Part shown: one piece after another, positions 17,710 to 25,929 of the stretch
How the letters are laid out: each line of letters starts with the position of its first letter
Position numbering within the stretch: the first letter of the stretch is position 1
Assembly: GCA_016703525.1 (NCBI GenBank)
Contig: JADJBW010000009.1
Span: 1 to 64,000, forward strand
Length of the DNA: 64,000 bases
From: Actinomycetota bacterium
Lineage (GTDB): Bacteria; Actinomycetota; Acidimicrobiia; Acidimicrobiales; Microtrichaceae
Direction of reading: 5' to 3'
The notes under the pieces: generated by a model
What the model saw: only the letters and a program-made list of their open reading frames with translations
The model's database searches: none
Told to the model about the DNA's origin: nothing
Translations under genes and position numbers: made by a program

Positions 17710-19296
17710 GTGCCTGAGGAACGACCACTCGACGACCGCCACAACTGGGCCCCGCTGCTCGCCGATCTCGACCGCCGCCGCGAACAGGCGTTGGCGATGG
17801 GCGGCCCGGAGCGGGTGCAACGCCAGCGCGACCTGGGCAAGCTGCCCGTACGCGAGCGGCTCGACCTGCTGCTCGATCCCGGCACGTTCGTCGAGTACGG
17901 CCAGCTCGCCGACCACATGGATCCGGGCTACGCAGCGAAGGGGCATTTCGCCGCCGACGGTTGCGTGACCGGCATCGGCGAGATCGACGGTCGCCGCGTC
18001 GCTGTGGTCGCCTACGACTTCACGGTGATGGCCGGGTCGATGGGCGCGGTCAACGAGGCGAAGGTCACCCGGCTGCGCGAACTCGTGTTGCGCCAGCGCA
18101 TCCCGATCGTGTGGCTGCTCGACTCCGCCGGGGCGAGGGTCGGCTCGTCGACCGGATCGACGTTCGCCGGCGCCGGCGCCCTGTTCCGCGAGCAGGTCAC
18201 CCTGTCGGGCGTGGTCCCGCAGGTCGCGGCGCTGCTCGGGCACTGCGCCGCGGGCACGGCCTACATCCCGGCGCTCACCGACTTCATCGTGATGGTGAAG
18301 GGGATCTCGTCGATGGCGCTCGCCGGACGACACCTCGTGAAGGCGGCGACCGGCGAGGATGTCACCGAAGAGGAGATGGGCGGCTCAGCGGTGCACACGA
18401 AGGTCTCCGGGGTCGCCGATATGGAGGTCCCCGACGATGAGACCTGCCTGGCGACAGTCCGGCGCTACCTCTCGTTCTTCCCGTCGAACAACACCGAACC
18501 GCCGCCGCGTCGCGACGCGGTCGACCCGGTCGATCGGCGCGTCGAGGAGGTCTACGGCATCGTGCCGACCGCACCGAGGCGCGCGTACGACATGACCAAG
18601 GTGATCGGTGCGATCGTCGATGACGGCGACTTCTTCGAGATGAAGCGCGACTGGGCGCGCAACGTCATCGTGGGGCTCGCTCGCATGGGCGGCGACGTGG
18701 TCGGCATCGTGGCGAATCAGCCGAAGGTGCTCGGCGGTGCGCTCGACGTGAACGCCGCCGACAAGACCGCCCGGTTCGTGTGGTTGTGCGACGCGTTCGG
18801 CATCCCGCTCGTGTTCCTCCACGACGTGCCCGGGTTCGTTGTGGGCTCCGTGGTCGAGAAGCAGGGCATCATCCGTCACGGAGCGAAGATGCTGTTCGCC
18901 GTGTGCGAGGCGACCGTGCCGAAGATCTCCGTGGTCATCCGAAAGAGCTACGGCGCCGGCTACTTCGTGATGAACGGGCTCGCGTACGAGGCCGACTATC
19001 TCGTGGCGTGGCCGACGGCGGAGATCGCCGTGATGGGCCCCGATGGCGTGGTGAACATCGCGTTCCGCAAACAGCTCGACGAGGTGCCGGAGGGCAAGGA
19101 ACGCGACGAGAAGCGCATCGAGCTCGCCGAGATGATCCGAGCGAACATCGACCCGTACGTCGCGGCCGGTCACGCACAGGTCGATGACATCATCGATCCG
19201 GCCGAGACGCGCCGGGCGATCATCGCCGGCGTGCGCACCCACCGCGACAAGCAGGTCGCCCGGCCGTGGCGCAAGCACGGCGTCCTGCCGGTCTGA
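17710..19296 (+). CDS. acyl-CoA carboxylase beta subunit (carboxyltransferase)
   Basis: A 528-residue carboxyltransferase subunit of the propionyl/methylcrotonyl-CoA carboxylase type, moving CO2 from biotin to an acyl-CoA. The N half has GKLPVRERLDLLLDPGTF and LLDSAGARVGSSTG (acyl-CoA oxyanion region); the C half has IVANQPKVLGGALD, FLHDVPGFVVGSVVEKQGI and KSYGAGYFVMNG. GTG 17710. The matching biotin carrier is at 20392; the biotin carboxylase subunit is not in the window. Which acyl-CoA is used cannot be read from sequence alone. Confidence 0.93.
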   Translation: MPEERPLDDRHNWAPLLADLDRRREQALAMGGPERVQRQRDLGKLPVRERLDLLLDPGTFVEYGQLADHMDPGYAAKGHFAADGCVTGIGEIDGRRVAVVAYDFTVMAGSMGAVNEAKVTRLRELVLRQRIPIVWLLDSAGARVGSSTGSTFAGAGALFREQVTLSGVVPQVAALLGHCAAGTAYIPALTDFIVMVKGISSMALAGRHLVKAATGEDVTEEEMGGSAVHTKVSGVADMEVPDDETCLATVRRYLSFFPSNNTEPPPRRDAVDPVDRRVEEVYGIVPTAPRRAYDMTKVIGAIVDDGDFFEMKRDWARNVIVGLARMGGDVVGIVANQPKVLGGALDVNAADKTARFVWLCDAFGIPLVFLHDVPGFVVGSVVEKQGIIRHGAKMLFAVCEATVPKISVVIRKSYGAGYFVMNGLAYEADYLVAWPTAEIAVMGPDGVVNIAFRKQLDEVPEGKERDEKRIELAEMIRANIDPYVAAGHAQVDDIIDPAETRRAIIAGVRTHRDKQVARPWRKHGVLPV

Positions 19297-19341
19297 CGCA
19301 CGTCGTCCGACTCGGCGGGCCGCCGCGCTTGCCGTGGCGTG

Positions 19342-19894
19342 TCAGTCGACGCGGACCAGGCGGTTCGAGTCGGCGTGGTCGAGGGGCTTCGGCAACTCGG
19401 CCATCTCGAGCATCGTGTGCTCGGTGTAGCTCGCGCTGCCGTCCGTTGAACGTGAAGGTCGTCTCGTAGTGCGTCGTACGGGCGAGCTTCGCGAGGTACA
19501 GGTTCTGCGAGATGCCGTAGCGCTCCGACGCCGCCTCCGCGGTGAGCGTGAACCCGCTTGCGCCGGCCTCGAAGCGGCCGCCGGCCAGCACGGTCACGCC
19601 GCGGGGCACCACGAAGCAGCGCAGCACCACCTGTGCGTCGGCGTCCCAGAGCCAGTAGCCGACCTCGGTGTGGAACGGGTTCTCCTCGTCGTCCTTCCAC
19701 ATCGCGGTGCGGTAATCGAGGCCCATCAGCATCTGTGACCCGTTCTGTACGGGACCGAACGGCTTGAACTCGGCGCGTTCGCGATACGGCGTCTCGATGA
19801 CGCGTCCGTCTCCGTGGGAGAAGGCGACGTCCAGGCCGTCCGATCCCTCCCAGGTTCCGATGAGATTGGCCAGCGGGCCCCATTCTTCGTTCAT
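19342..19894 (-). CDS. nitrobindin/THAP4-like heme-binding beta-barrel protein, frameshifted near the end
   Basis: N-terminus EEWGPLANLIGTWEGSDGLD is the GTWxG signature of the FABP-like nitrobindin family (heme-Fe barrel reacting with NO/peroxynitrite). EVGYWLWDADAQVVLRCFVVPRG and RTTHYETTFTFNG follow. Near 19441-19450 the frame shifts by one base. The correct ending, MLEMAELPKPLDHADSNRL, is in another frame and stops at 19342, giving 183 residues. As read, the frame runs to 19220, overlapping the carboxyltransferase gene antisense. Confidence 0.75.
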
Positions 19895-19934
19895 GTGCCC
19901 ACGCTAGTGCCGCCTCGCTGCGGCCGATCGCGGT

Positions 19935-20207
19935 TCAGCGAGCCTCGATGAGGCAGCGGCGGGCGTCCTCCAACGCCTCGGGCCGCAGCACCCAGCCACG
20001 CTTGCGCACCGTGCGAATCGAGCCATCCGGTAGCGCGCGGCGCACCGATACGAGCAGCGTGTCGGTGCGCCGTTCGCTCAGATCGTCGAGCCCGGCCCGT
20101 CGTGCAAGTTCGGCGCGAGGCACGACTCTGCCTGCCGATTCGATGAGGACCAGCAGCACGGCACGTTCCCGCTGACTCAGCCGTGTGCACGCGGGGGAAT
20201 GGGGCAT
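19935..20207 (-). CDS. winged-helix DNA-binding protein (OmpR-type C-terminal domain alone)
   Basis: 90 residues forming a lone winged helix: LSQRERAVLLVLIESAGRVVPRAELARRAGL, RRTDTLLVSVRRAL and SIRTVRKRGWVLRP, the last being the wing. It resembles the effector domain of OmpR-type response regulators without a receiver. A small Cys-containing N-terminus precedes it. Divergent from the biotin carrier gene. Target unknown. Confidence 0.7.
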   Translation of the reverse strand: MPHSPACTRLSQRERAVLLVLIESAGRVVPRAELARRAGLDDLSERRTDTLLVSVRRALPDGSIRTVRKRGWVLRPEALEDARRCLIEAR

Positions 20208-20391
20208 TCGCGCATGGTGGCGGGTCGCCGTTACAGACCTGGAAGCGCTGTATGAACGGCATGTGACGCGTCGGTGTGCGGCGACGGCCGGATTCGCCGT
20301 CCCACCGCACCTTCGGTGGACCGTGCGCCCGGCGCTCGGGCGTAGGGTGTCGGCGCCATCGTCCGTCGACGCATTCAGTGAGGTTCAGGCC

Positions 20392-20610
20392 ATGACCGAG
20401 GTCCGCGCAGAAATCACCGCCAACGTGTGGCAGGTCAGAACCGAGGTCGGTGCGACCGTGGCCGAGGGCGACGAGCTGGTCATCCTGGAGTCCATGAAGA
20501 TGGAGATCCCCGTCGAGGCCCCCTGCGCAGGGGTCGTGGCGTCGATCCACGTCGAGCCCGACTCCCAGGTGACCGAGGGCGACCTGGTCGTCGTGATCGA
20601 CGAGGCGTGA
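20392..20610 (+). CDS. biotin/lipoyl carrier protein (BCCP-like)
   Basis: A 72-residue stand-alone biotinyl domain. The biotinylation motif is ESMKMEIPVEAP, with Lys in MKM as the attachment site; the hammerhead fold is complete (VGATVAEGDELVILE to VTEGDLVVVID). It very likely serves the carboxyltransferase at 17710. ATG 20392 is preferred to upstream in-frame starts that would add a non-family extension. The stop is one base from the start of the next gene. Confidence 0.88.
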   Translation: MTEVRAEITANVWQVRTEVGATVAEGDELVILESMKMEIPVEAPCAGVVASIHVEPDSQVTEGDLVVVIDEA

Positions 20611-20611
20611 G

Positions 20612-21352
20612 TTGGCCGTTCATCTCGACCTCCTCGGCGGGGTCGCCACCATCACCATCGATCGCCCGGAGCGCCGCAACGCGATCAACCTGGAGGCCCT
20701 CGAGGCGTTCGACGCGGCGCTGACAACGGCGATCGAGGCCGAGGTGCACTGCGTCATCGTGACCGGAGCAGCGGGCCACTTCTGTGCGGGCGCCGACCTG
20801 AAGGAGCTCGAGGACATGGCGTTTACCGTTCGCCTCGGTGAAGTGCTCGACCGCCTGGCGCAGCTCGACCGCCCGACGATCGCCGCCATCTCCGGCGCGT
20901 GTATGGGGCTCGGCATGCAGCTTGCCGTGGCGTGCGACATCCGCTTCGCCGCCGACGGCGCCTCGTTCGGCGTGCCGGTCGCGAAGCTCGGTCTGATGGT
21001 CAACGAGTGGACGCTGCGCCGAGTGGCCTCGCTGGTCGGCCAGGGAACGGCGCGCCTGATGATGCTCGGCGCCGAGGTGATCTCGACCGATGAGGCGCAC
21101 CGCCTGGGGTTCATCCAGCGTGTCGGTGGGCTCGACGATGCCCGAGCGCTCGCCGAGCGGATCGCTACGCTCGCGCCGCTCACGCTCGCAGGCACCAAGC
21201 TCGGGCTGAACCTCGTTGCGGGTGATCAGCCGTCCACATCGATGGACGCCGACTACGAGACGGCCTTCCGTCGGGCGTGGTCGAGCGCCGACCTGGCCGA
21301 GGGGCGTGCGGCGTTTGCCGAGCGCCGGCCTGCTCGCTTCACCGGGCGCTGA
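20612..21352 (+). CDS. enoyl-CoA hydratase/isomerase family protein
   Basis: A 246-residue crotonase starting at TTG 20612 (AVHLDLLGGVATITIDRPERR). Oxyanion loops: HFCAGADLKELED and ISGACMGLGMQLAVACD. FGVPVAKLGLMVNEW and a C-terminal helix ending RRPARFTGR complete it. The first gene of the pair (16921) ends in a similar PRWTGR. Starts immediately after the biotin carrier, so they are co-translated. Confidence 0.88.
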   Translation: MAVHLDLLGGVATITIDRPERRNAINLEALEAFDAALTTAIEAEVHCVIVTGAAGHFCAGADLKELEDMAFTVRLGEVLDRLAQLDRPTIAAISGACMGLGMQLAVACDIRFAADGASFGVPVAKLGLMVNEWTLRRVASLVGQGTARLMMLGAEVISTDEAHRLGFIQRVGGLDDARALAERIATLAPLTLAGTKLGLNLVAGDQPSTSMDADYETAFRRAWSSADLAEGRAAFAERRPARFTGR

Positions 21353-21376
21353 CCGGTCGGCGCGGGCCTCGCCGCC

Positions 21377-21418
21377 GACTCGACAGCGCCGACTCGACAG
21401 CGCCGACTCGACAGCGCC
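21377..21418. repeat. three direct copies of a 14-bp unit
   Basis: GACTCGACAGCGCC repeats three times without gap, between the convergent stops of the enoyl-CoA hydratase (+) and the lipoprotein gene (-). The last base overlaps the lipoprotein stop codon. Confidence 0.8.
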
Positions 21419-21975
21419 TATTCGTTGCGGCCGCGGGCCGTTCCGCGGGTCGCTGATCCGGTCACCTGGTAGACCGCGCAGAGGATGCGGCGGTCGGTGG
21501 CATCGGCCCATGACCGTTCCGACGGCCACCATGCCTGCACATCGAACGTGCTCGCCTCCCAGGCGACTCCGATGAACGCAGGGAAGTCCTCGATGCACGC
21601 TGCCTCGGCGGCGTTGGACACGGCGAGGCTGCCCGGATAGGCGGCGCCGGCGGGCGGCGGCTCGTCGCCGCCGAACTGCTTTTCCGCGTACACCTCGTAG
21701 ATGTGGCGGTCATCACAGGGCCGCATCACCACGGCGAAGGGCTGCTGGTCGGGCGCCGGCACGGGGTCGAAGCACTCGGCGACCTTCACGGCCGCAATCG
21801 AGACCACGGCGCTCTGCGGAATCGACGTGGTCGTGGTCGCCCGGGTCGTCGTGGTCGTGGCGCCCTCGTCGCTCGACGTGCACGCGGTCGTCGCGGCGAG
21901 CGCCGCAGCGGCGGCGACCACAGCGACGACGCGTGCGCTGGCGGCGACCGATCCCGAGAACAACACGCCGGGCAT
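21418..21975 (-). CDS. lipoprotein with septum-formation-like domain
   Basis: 185 residues. Signal peptide with lipobox-like ALAATTAC, a Thr-rich spacer (TTTTTRATTTTS), then VAECFDPVP...VVMRPCDDRHIYEVYA, the Cys/His pattern of the septum-formation (PF13845-type) family, and two further Cys in CIEDF and LCAVYQ. Likely anchored outside the membrane. The sortase gene lies directly upstream on the same strand (21988-23001), but no sorting motif is present in this protein. Confidence 0.65.
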   Translation of the reverse strand: MPGVLFSGSVAASARVVAVVAAAAALAATTACTSSDEGATTTTTRATTTTSIPQSAVVSIAAVKVAECFDPVPAPDQQPFAVVMRPCDDRHIYEVYAEKQFGGDEPPPAGAAYPGSLAVSNAAEAACIEDFPAFIGVAWEASTFDVQAWWPSERSWADATDRRILCAVYQVTGSATRGTARGRNE

Positions 21976-21987
21976 GCTACCCGGCGG

Positions 21988-23001
21988 TCAGTACGACGGC
22001 AGATAGCGATCGACGTGCACGAAGCAGGTCCAGAGCAGCCACGCGCACGGCGCGGCGACCACGAGGTACACCAGCCAGGGGAGGAACGCCTTGGTGGTCT
22101 TTCGCCGCAGCACCCCGGCGACGGTCGCGGCGACCAAGAACAGGCCGGCGAAGGCACCGCCCCAGGCGAGCGCGGGCTCGAGCTCGTCGGGATCGCCGGC
22201 GATGAGGTCCTCATCGCTCGCGACCGTGTTGGGCGTGCCCTTCGCTTCCTGCTCCGGCGCAGCGGTGGTCGGGGTCGTCGCCGCCGGCTCGGCCACGAGC
22301 TTGGCCGTTACGACGATGCGGAGCTTCGCCGAGTACTTGGGGTGGCACGCGGTCAGGGTCAGGCGGTTGTCGGGCGTCGCCTGGATCGGTGCGACGTTGT
22401 CGGGCGTGACGGTGTACCAAGCGTCACCCCAGCGGTCACCGGCCTCGCCGGTGCGGGTGTTCTCGGGTGAGGCGACGACCTCGTACACGAATCTGCCCTG
22501 CCGGGTCGACACGATGATCTGATCGCCCGGCGACAGTTCGTCGATCCGGTTGAACGGCGCCCCGTAGGTCGTGCGGTGTCCCGCTATCGCCGAGTTGCCT
22601 GCCTGCCCGGGGAACGAGGTGCCCTGGTAGTGCCCGGGTCCGGCTCGCAGATCGGCCTTGGAGACGCCCTCCACGAACTTCTTGTCGAGCAGGCCGATCC
22701 TGGGGATCGAGATCGTGCCGACCACGTCGGCCTCCCGGGGCGGCAGCATCGGCGGCGCGGTAGCGGGATCGATCGCCTCGAGCTTGCGCTGGATCGCGGC
22801 GTCGATTGCGGTGGCGGACATCGACGGCGCGGCATCGACCCCGAGCGATGTCGCGAGGTCGCGTGTGAGCTGCTCTTGGTGGTTCGCCTCGTCGACGCCC
22901 GTGCCCCAGAGCTGATACCCCGCGAACAGCAACACGATGGTGCCGACCGTGATCAGGGTTCGGCCCAAGGCCCCGAGCAAACGGTTCAGCACCGCGACCA
23001 C
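21988..23001 (-). CDS. class E sortase
   Basis: 337-residue transpeptidase with N-terminal membrane segment (TLITVGTIVLLFAGYQLWG), catalytic domain 90-235 and a C-terminal membrane hairpin (LAWGGAFAGLFLVAATVAGVL; LPWLVYLVVAAPCAWLLW). Active-site residues: His in AGHRTTYGAPF, Cys in LTACHPKYSAKLRIVV with the following Arg. Extra C-terminal membrane segments and TxTxCxP context fit class E, which handles LAXTG-type proteins and pili in actinobacteria. No substrate with such a motif is recognisable in the window. Confidence 0.88.
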   Translation of the reverse strand: MVAVLNRLLGALGRTLITVGTIVLLFAGYQLWGTGVDEANHQEQLTRDLATSLGVDAAPSMSATAIDAAIQRKLEAIDPATAPPMLPPREADVVGTISIPRIGLLDKKFVEGVSKADLRAGPGHYQGTSFPGQAGNSAIAGHRTTYGAPFNRIDELSPGDQIIVSTRQGRFVYEVVASPENTRTGEAGDRWGDAWYTVTPDNVAPIQATPDNRLTLTACHPKYSAKLRIVVTAKLVAEPAATTPTTAAPEQEAKGTPNTVASDEDLIAGDPDELEPALAWGGAFAGLFLVAATVAGVLRRKTTKAFLPWLVYLVVAAPCAWLLWTCFVHVDRYLPSY

Positions 23002-23111
23002 GGTAGCGACGGGTGGCGTCGGATGGACGGAGCGCAGGAGCGTTGGGCAGGTGTGCCCACATCGAGATGGCGGCTACCCTCGTTCGGTCCCGGTCGCGAC
23101 CAAGGTGCCTG

Positions 23112-23768
23112 ATGCCGCCCGCCATCCTCCTGCGAGACACGGTGTCCCTCCTCGGCCGGTACCCGGTGCTCGCCGGTCTCGACCTGCGCGTGGAGGACGG
23201 CGAGATCGTGTTGCTCCGGGGCCCGAACGGCGCCGGCAAGACGTCGCTGTTGCGCACGTGCGCCGGGCTGCTGCGCGTCGCGTCCGGCACGGCGACGGTC
23301 CTGGGCCACGACCTGTGCGTGGATCGTCGCACGGTCCGGCCCCAGATCGGGCTGCTCGGTCACGCCACGGGCCTCTACGACGACCTGACCGTGCTCGACA
23401 ACCTGCGGTTCTGGGCCCGCGCCGTGCGCGCCGATCGTCCGGACGCCATCGTCGATTCCGCGCTCGACCGGGTCGCTCTCGCCGAACGTCTGCGGTCCGT
23501 TGCCGTCGCCCGCCTCTCGTCGGGTCAGCGGCGCCGGGTGTCGCTCGCAGCCATGATCGTTCGCCGCCCGCGGTTGTGGCTGCTCGACGAGCCGCATGCC
23601 GGGCTCGATGCCGAGGGGCGTGACCTGCTCGACGCGATGATCGCCGAGGCGGCCGCGTCGGGCGCGACGGTGCTGTTCGCGTCGCACGAACTCGATCGGG
23701 CCGTCGCCGTGGCGTCGCGATGCGTGACGATCGCCGGTGGCGTGGTGGTGGCCGACGATGCTGCGTGA
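23112..23768 (+). CDS. ccmA: cytochrome c maturation ABC ATPase CcmA
   Basis: 218-residue ABC ATPase powering release of holo-CcmE. Walker A GPNGAGKTSLL, signature LSSGQRRRVSLA, Walker B LWLLDEPHAGLD, and the CcmA-like switch ATVLFASHELD. ATG 23112 begins right before the ABC fold; 33 in-frame residues upstream look non-coding. First gene of a nine-gene ccm operon; overlaps ccmB by 11 bases. Confidence 0.92.
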   Translation: MPPAILLRDTVSLLGRYPVLAGLDLRVEDGEIVLLRGPNGAGKTSLLRTCAGLLRVASGTATVLGHDLCVDRRTVRPQIGLLGHATGLYDDLTVLDNLRFWARAVRADRPDAIVDSALDRVALAERLRSVAVARLSSGQRRRVSLAAMIVRRPRLWLLDEPHAGLDAEGRDLLDAMIAEAAASGATVLFASHELDRAVAVASRCVTIAGGVVVADDAA

Positions 23769-24426
23769 CGCCTGGCTCGTCCTGCGCCGCGACCTGCGCC
23801 TCGAGTGGCGCACCAGGACCACCGTGAACCAGGTCGTGCCCTTCGTCTTGGCGATCGTATTGCTGTTTGCGTTCGCGCTCGACGCCGATTCGGCCACACT
23901 GGTTCGAGCCAGCGCGGGGCTCTTCTGGATCGCGGTCCTGTTCGCCGCGTCGATGATCGTGCAGCGTGTCGCGTCGGTCGACCAGCGCGACGGCGTCGGA
24001 GACGCGCTGCGGATGTCGGGCATCGATCCGGCCGGGGCGTACATCGGCCGCACCCTGGCGCTCAGCGCGCAGCTCGTCGTGACCGAGGCGGTGCTGGGCC
24101 TCGCCATCGTGGCGTTCTACGGCATCGACCTGCGCGGACTCGGGCTGCTTGCCGTGACCGGCGGCCTGGCCACCCTCGGCATCGCGGCGGTCGGGTCGAT
24201 CTACGGCCCCCTGGTCGCGGGGATCGAGGGACGCGAGACCGTGTTGCCCCTGCTGTTCCTGCCGGTGCAGGCGCCGGTGCTCCTGGCCGCTGCGCGTGCG
24301 TCCGAGGTCGCGCTGGGTCGCGGAGTTGGGAGCGGCTGGCCTTGGGCGGCCATGCTGGGCATGCTTGCAGTGATCTATCTCGGCATCGGCGTGGCCACGG
24401 CGTCGACCCTCGCCGAGGAGACCTGA
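23758..24426 (+). CDS. ccmB: heme exporter membrane protein CcmB
   Basis: 222 residues with six hydrophobic segments: LRRDLRLEWRTRTTVNQVVP, FVLAIVLLFAFAL, ASAGLFWIAVLFAASMI, VLGLAIVAFYGIDL and so on. The segment LLFLPVQAPVLLAAARAS near the end is typical CcmB. ATG 23758 lies inside the 3' end of ccmA. Together with CcmA and CcmC it forms the ABC complex that makes and releases heme-loaded CcmE. Confidence 0.9.
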   Translation: MLRDAWLVLRRDLRLEWRTRTTVNQVVPFVLAIVLLFAFALDADSATLVRASAGLFWIAVLFAASMIVQRVASVDQRDGVGDALRMSGIDPAGAYIGRTLALSAQLVVTEAVLGLAIVAFYGIDLRGLGLLAVTGGLATLGIAAVGSIYGPLVAGIEGRETVLPLLFLPVQAPVLLAAARASEVALGRGVGSGWPWAAMLGMLAVIYLGIGVATASTLAEET

Positions 24427-24460
24427 CTCCCGACGCACCCCCACGCCCAGCGGAGAGCCC

Positions 24461-25222
24461 ATGGCAGACCATCCAGAGACCACGTCGTCAACGGCGACCC
24501 GCGTGCTCGGCATCGCGTCGCTCGCCTCGATCGTCGTGCTCGTGATCTACGCCTTCGCGGTGACGGGCCCCGATGTGCGGCTCGGCGAGACCGTTCGAAT
24601 CATGTACGTGCATGTGCCGACCGTGTCGATCGCGTATCTCTTCATGCTCGCCAACGCGGTCTGCTCGGTCATGTTCCTCGTCAAGCGAAGCTCGTTCTTC
24701 GACGTGGCGGCGGGCGCGTCGGGCGAGATCGGCGTGGTTCTGCTCGGGCTCACGCTCGTCACCGGCATGCTGTGGGGACGTCCGACCTGGGGCGCCTACT
24801 GGGTGTGGGATGCCCGCCTCACCACCACAGCGTTGCTCTTCCTCATGTACGTCGGCTACCTCACGATGCGCACCCTGCCGGGGAACCCGAACGTGCGGGC
24901 CGTGCGCGCCGCGGTTGTGGGGATCGTGTCGGCGGCGCTGATCTACCCGGTGCACATGTCGGTGGAGTGGTGGAGTTCGCTCCACCAGGGTCGCACCGTG
25001 TTCGGTCGTGCCACCAAGGCCGCCATCGCTGGCGACCAGGAAACAGCGCTGTATATCGGCTTTCTGGCCTTCCTGCTGGTGGCCTCGTGGCTGGCGGTCC
25101 ACCGCTTCCGCGTCGGTTGGTTGGCGGATCGCGCCGCGGGCGTCGAGATCGATGCCGCGGTGGCCGCCCGCCGTGCCGAACATGAGCCGGCGGTGTCGTC
25201 GCTCGGGCAGGTGAAGCCGTGA
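24461..25222 (+). CDS. ccmC: heme handling protein CcmC
   Basis: 253 residues, six membrane segments, heme-handling-protein family. Tryptophan-rich WGAYWVWDARLTTT (about 109-122) binds heme; flanking periplasmic histidines appear in IMYVHVPTVS and YPVHMSVEWW. It loads heme on CcmE. Its TGA overlaps the GTG of a short ccmD. Confidence 0.93.
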   Translation: MADHPETTSSTATRVLGIASLASIVVLVIYAFAVTGPDVRLGETVRIMYVHVPTVSIAYLFMLANAVCSVMFLVKRSSFFDVAAGASGEIGVVLLGLTLVTGMLWGRPTWGAYWVWDARLTTTALLFLMYVGYLTMRTLPGNPNVRAVRAAVVGIVSAALIYPVHMSVEWWSSLHQGRTVFGRATKAAIAGDQETALYIGFLAFLLVASWLAVHRFRVGWLADRAAGVEIDAAVAARRAEHEPAVSSLGQVKP

Positions 25223-25362
25223 TCGCCGCGGAGCAGTGGTCGTACGTGATCGCCGCCTGGGTGGTCACGGGGGCGACGATCGGCGGGTACGCGGTCTCGG
25301 TTCTTCGGCGTGGTCGCCGCCTCGCCAAGCAGGTGCCGGTCGAGGAGCGTCGATGGCTGTAG
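25219..25362 (+). CDS. ccmD: CcmD-like small membrane protein
   Basis: 47 residues from GTG 25219 (overlapping the ccmC stop as GTGA) to TAG 25360. One membrane segment, VIAAWVVTGATIGGYAVSVL, followed by a basic tail RRGRRLAKQV. Size, topology and position between ccmC and ccmE identify it; the sequence of CcmD is otherwise poorly conserved. Its stop overlaps the ccmE start region by ten bases. Confidence 0.8.
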   Translation: MIAAEQWSYVIAAWVVTGATIGGYAVSVLRRGRRLAKQVPVEERRWL

Positions 25363-25928
25363 ATGCATCCGGGCTCGATGGTCCGGCGCTCGACGACGAC
25401 GAGTCGGCCGACGCCGCGCCGCTCGACCTGACCCCGCAACCCGGCCGCGACGTCGCACCGCGTGCGCGCTCGACTCGGGCTCCGTGGCTCAAGGTCGCGC
25501 TGCTCGCGGCGGTGGTCGTCGCCATCGGGGTCGTACTCGCGAACGGCCTGGGGAACGCGACGACCTTCTTCTACAACGTCGACGAGGCGGTCGAGAAGCG
25601 GTCCGAGATCGGCGATCGCCGTGTGCGGGTGCAGGGCAATGTCATCAAGGGTTCGATCGATCAGCGTGACAACGGCGTTGCGTTCACGCTGTCCTACAAC
25701 GGCTCCTCGGTTGACATCGACCACCGGGGGGACACCCCCGACCTCTTCGGTCCCGAGATTCCGGTGGTGGTCGAGGGCCGTTTCGTGGGCGACAGGTTCC
25801 GCAGCGAGAAGATCCTCGTGAAGCACGACGAGAACTACGACGAGGACAATCCCGATCGGATCCGCGACGCGGAGCGGGACGCCGAGCGCAACTCCAAGGC
25901 CGCTGGCGGCACCGGAACCGGACGCTGA
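25353..25928 (+). CDS. ccmE: heme chaperone CcmE
   Basis: 191 residues: acidic cytoplasmic N-terminus, membrane anchor WLKVALLAAVVVAIGVVLANG (about 45-65), then the OB-fold periplasmic domain. VKHDENYDEDNP holds the His that binds heme covalently and the neighbouring Tyr. VRVQGNVIKGSI is the first OB strand. Charged C-terminal tail. Tight overlaps with ccmD and ccmF show a single operon. Confidence 0.93.
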   Translation: MAVDASGLDGPALDDDESADAAPLDLTPQPGRDVAPRARSTRAPWLKVALLAAVVVAIGVVLANGLGNATTFFYNVDEAVEKRSEIGDRRVRVQGNVIKGSIDQRDNGVAFTLSYNGSSVDIDHRGDTPDLFGPEIPVVVEGRFVGDRFRSEKILVKHDENYDEDNPDRIRDAERDAERNSKAAGGTGTGR

Positions 25929-25929
25929 C

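Noticed and set aside
15991..18333. Open minus-strand frame of about 780 codons spanning the enoyl-CoA hydratase and carboxyltransferase start
   Set aside because: Only the part below about 16728 looks like protein (signal, linker, domain). The rest is antisense to two clear genes and Arg/His/Gly-rich.
21418..21975. Sortase substrate
   Set aside because: The lipoprotein next to the sortase has no LPXTG/LAXTG motif or C-terminal membrane anchor with basic tail.
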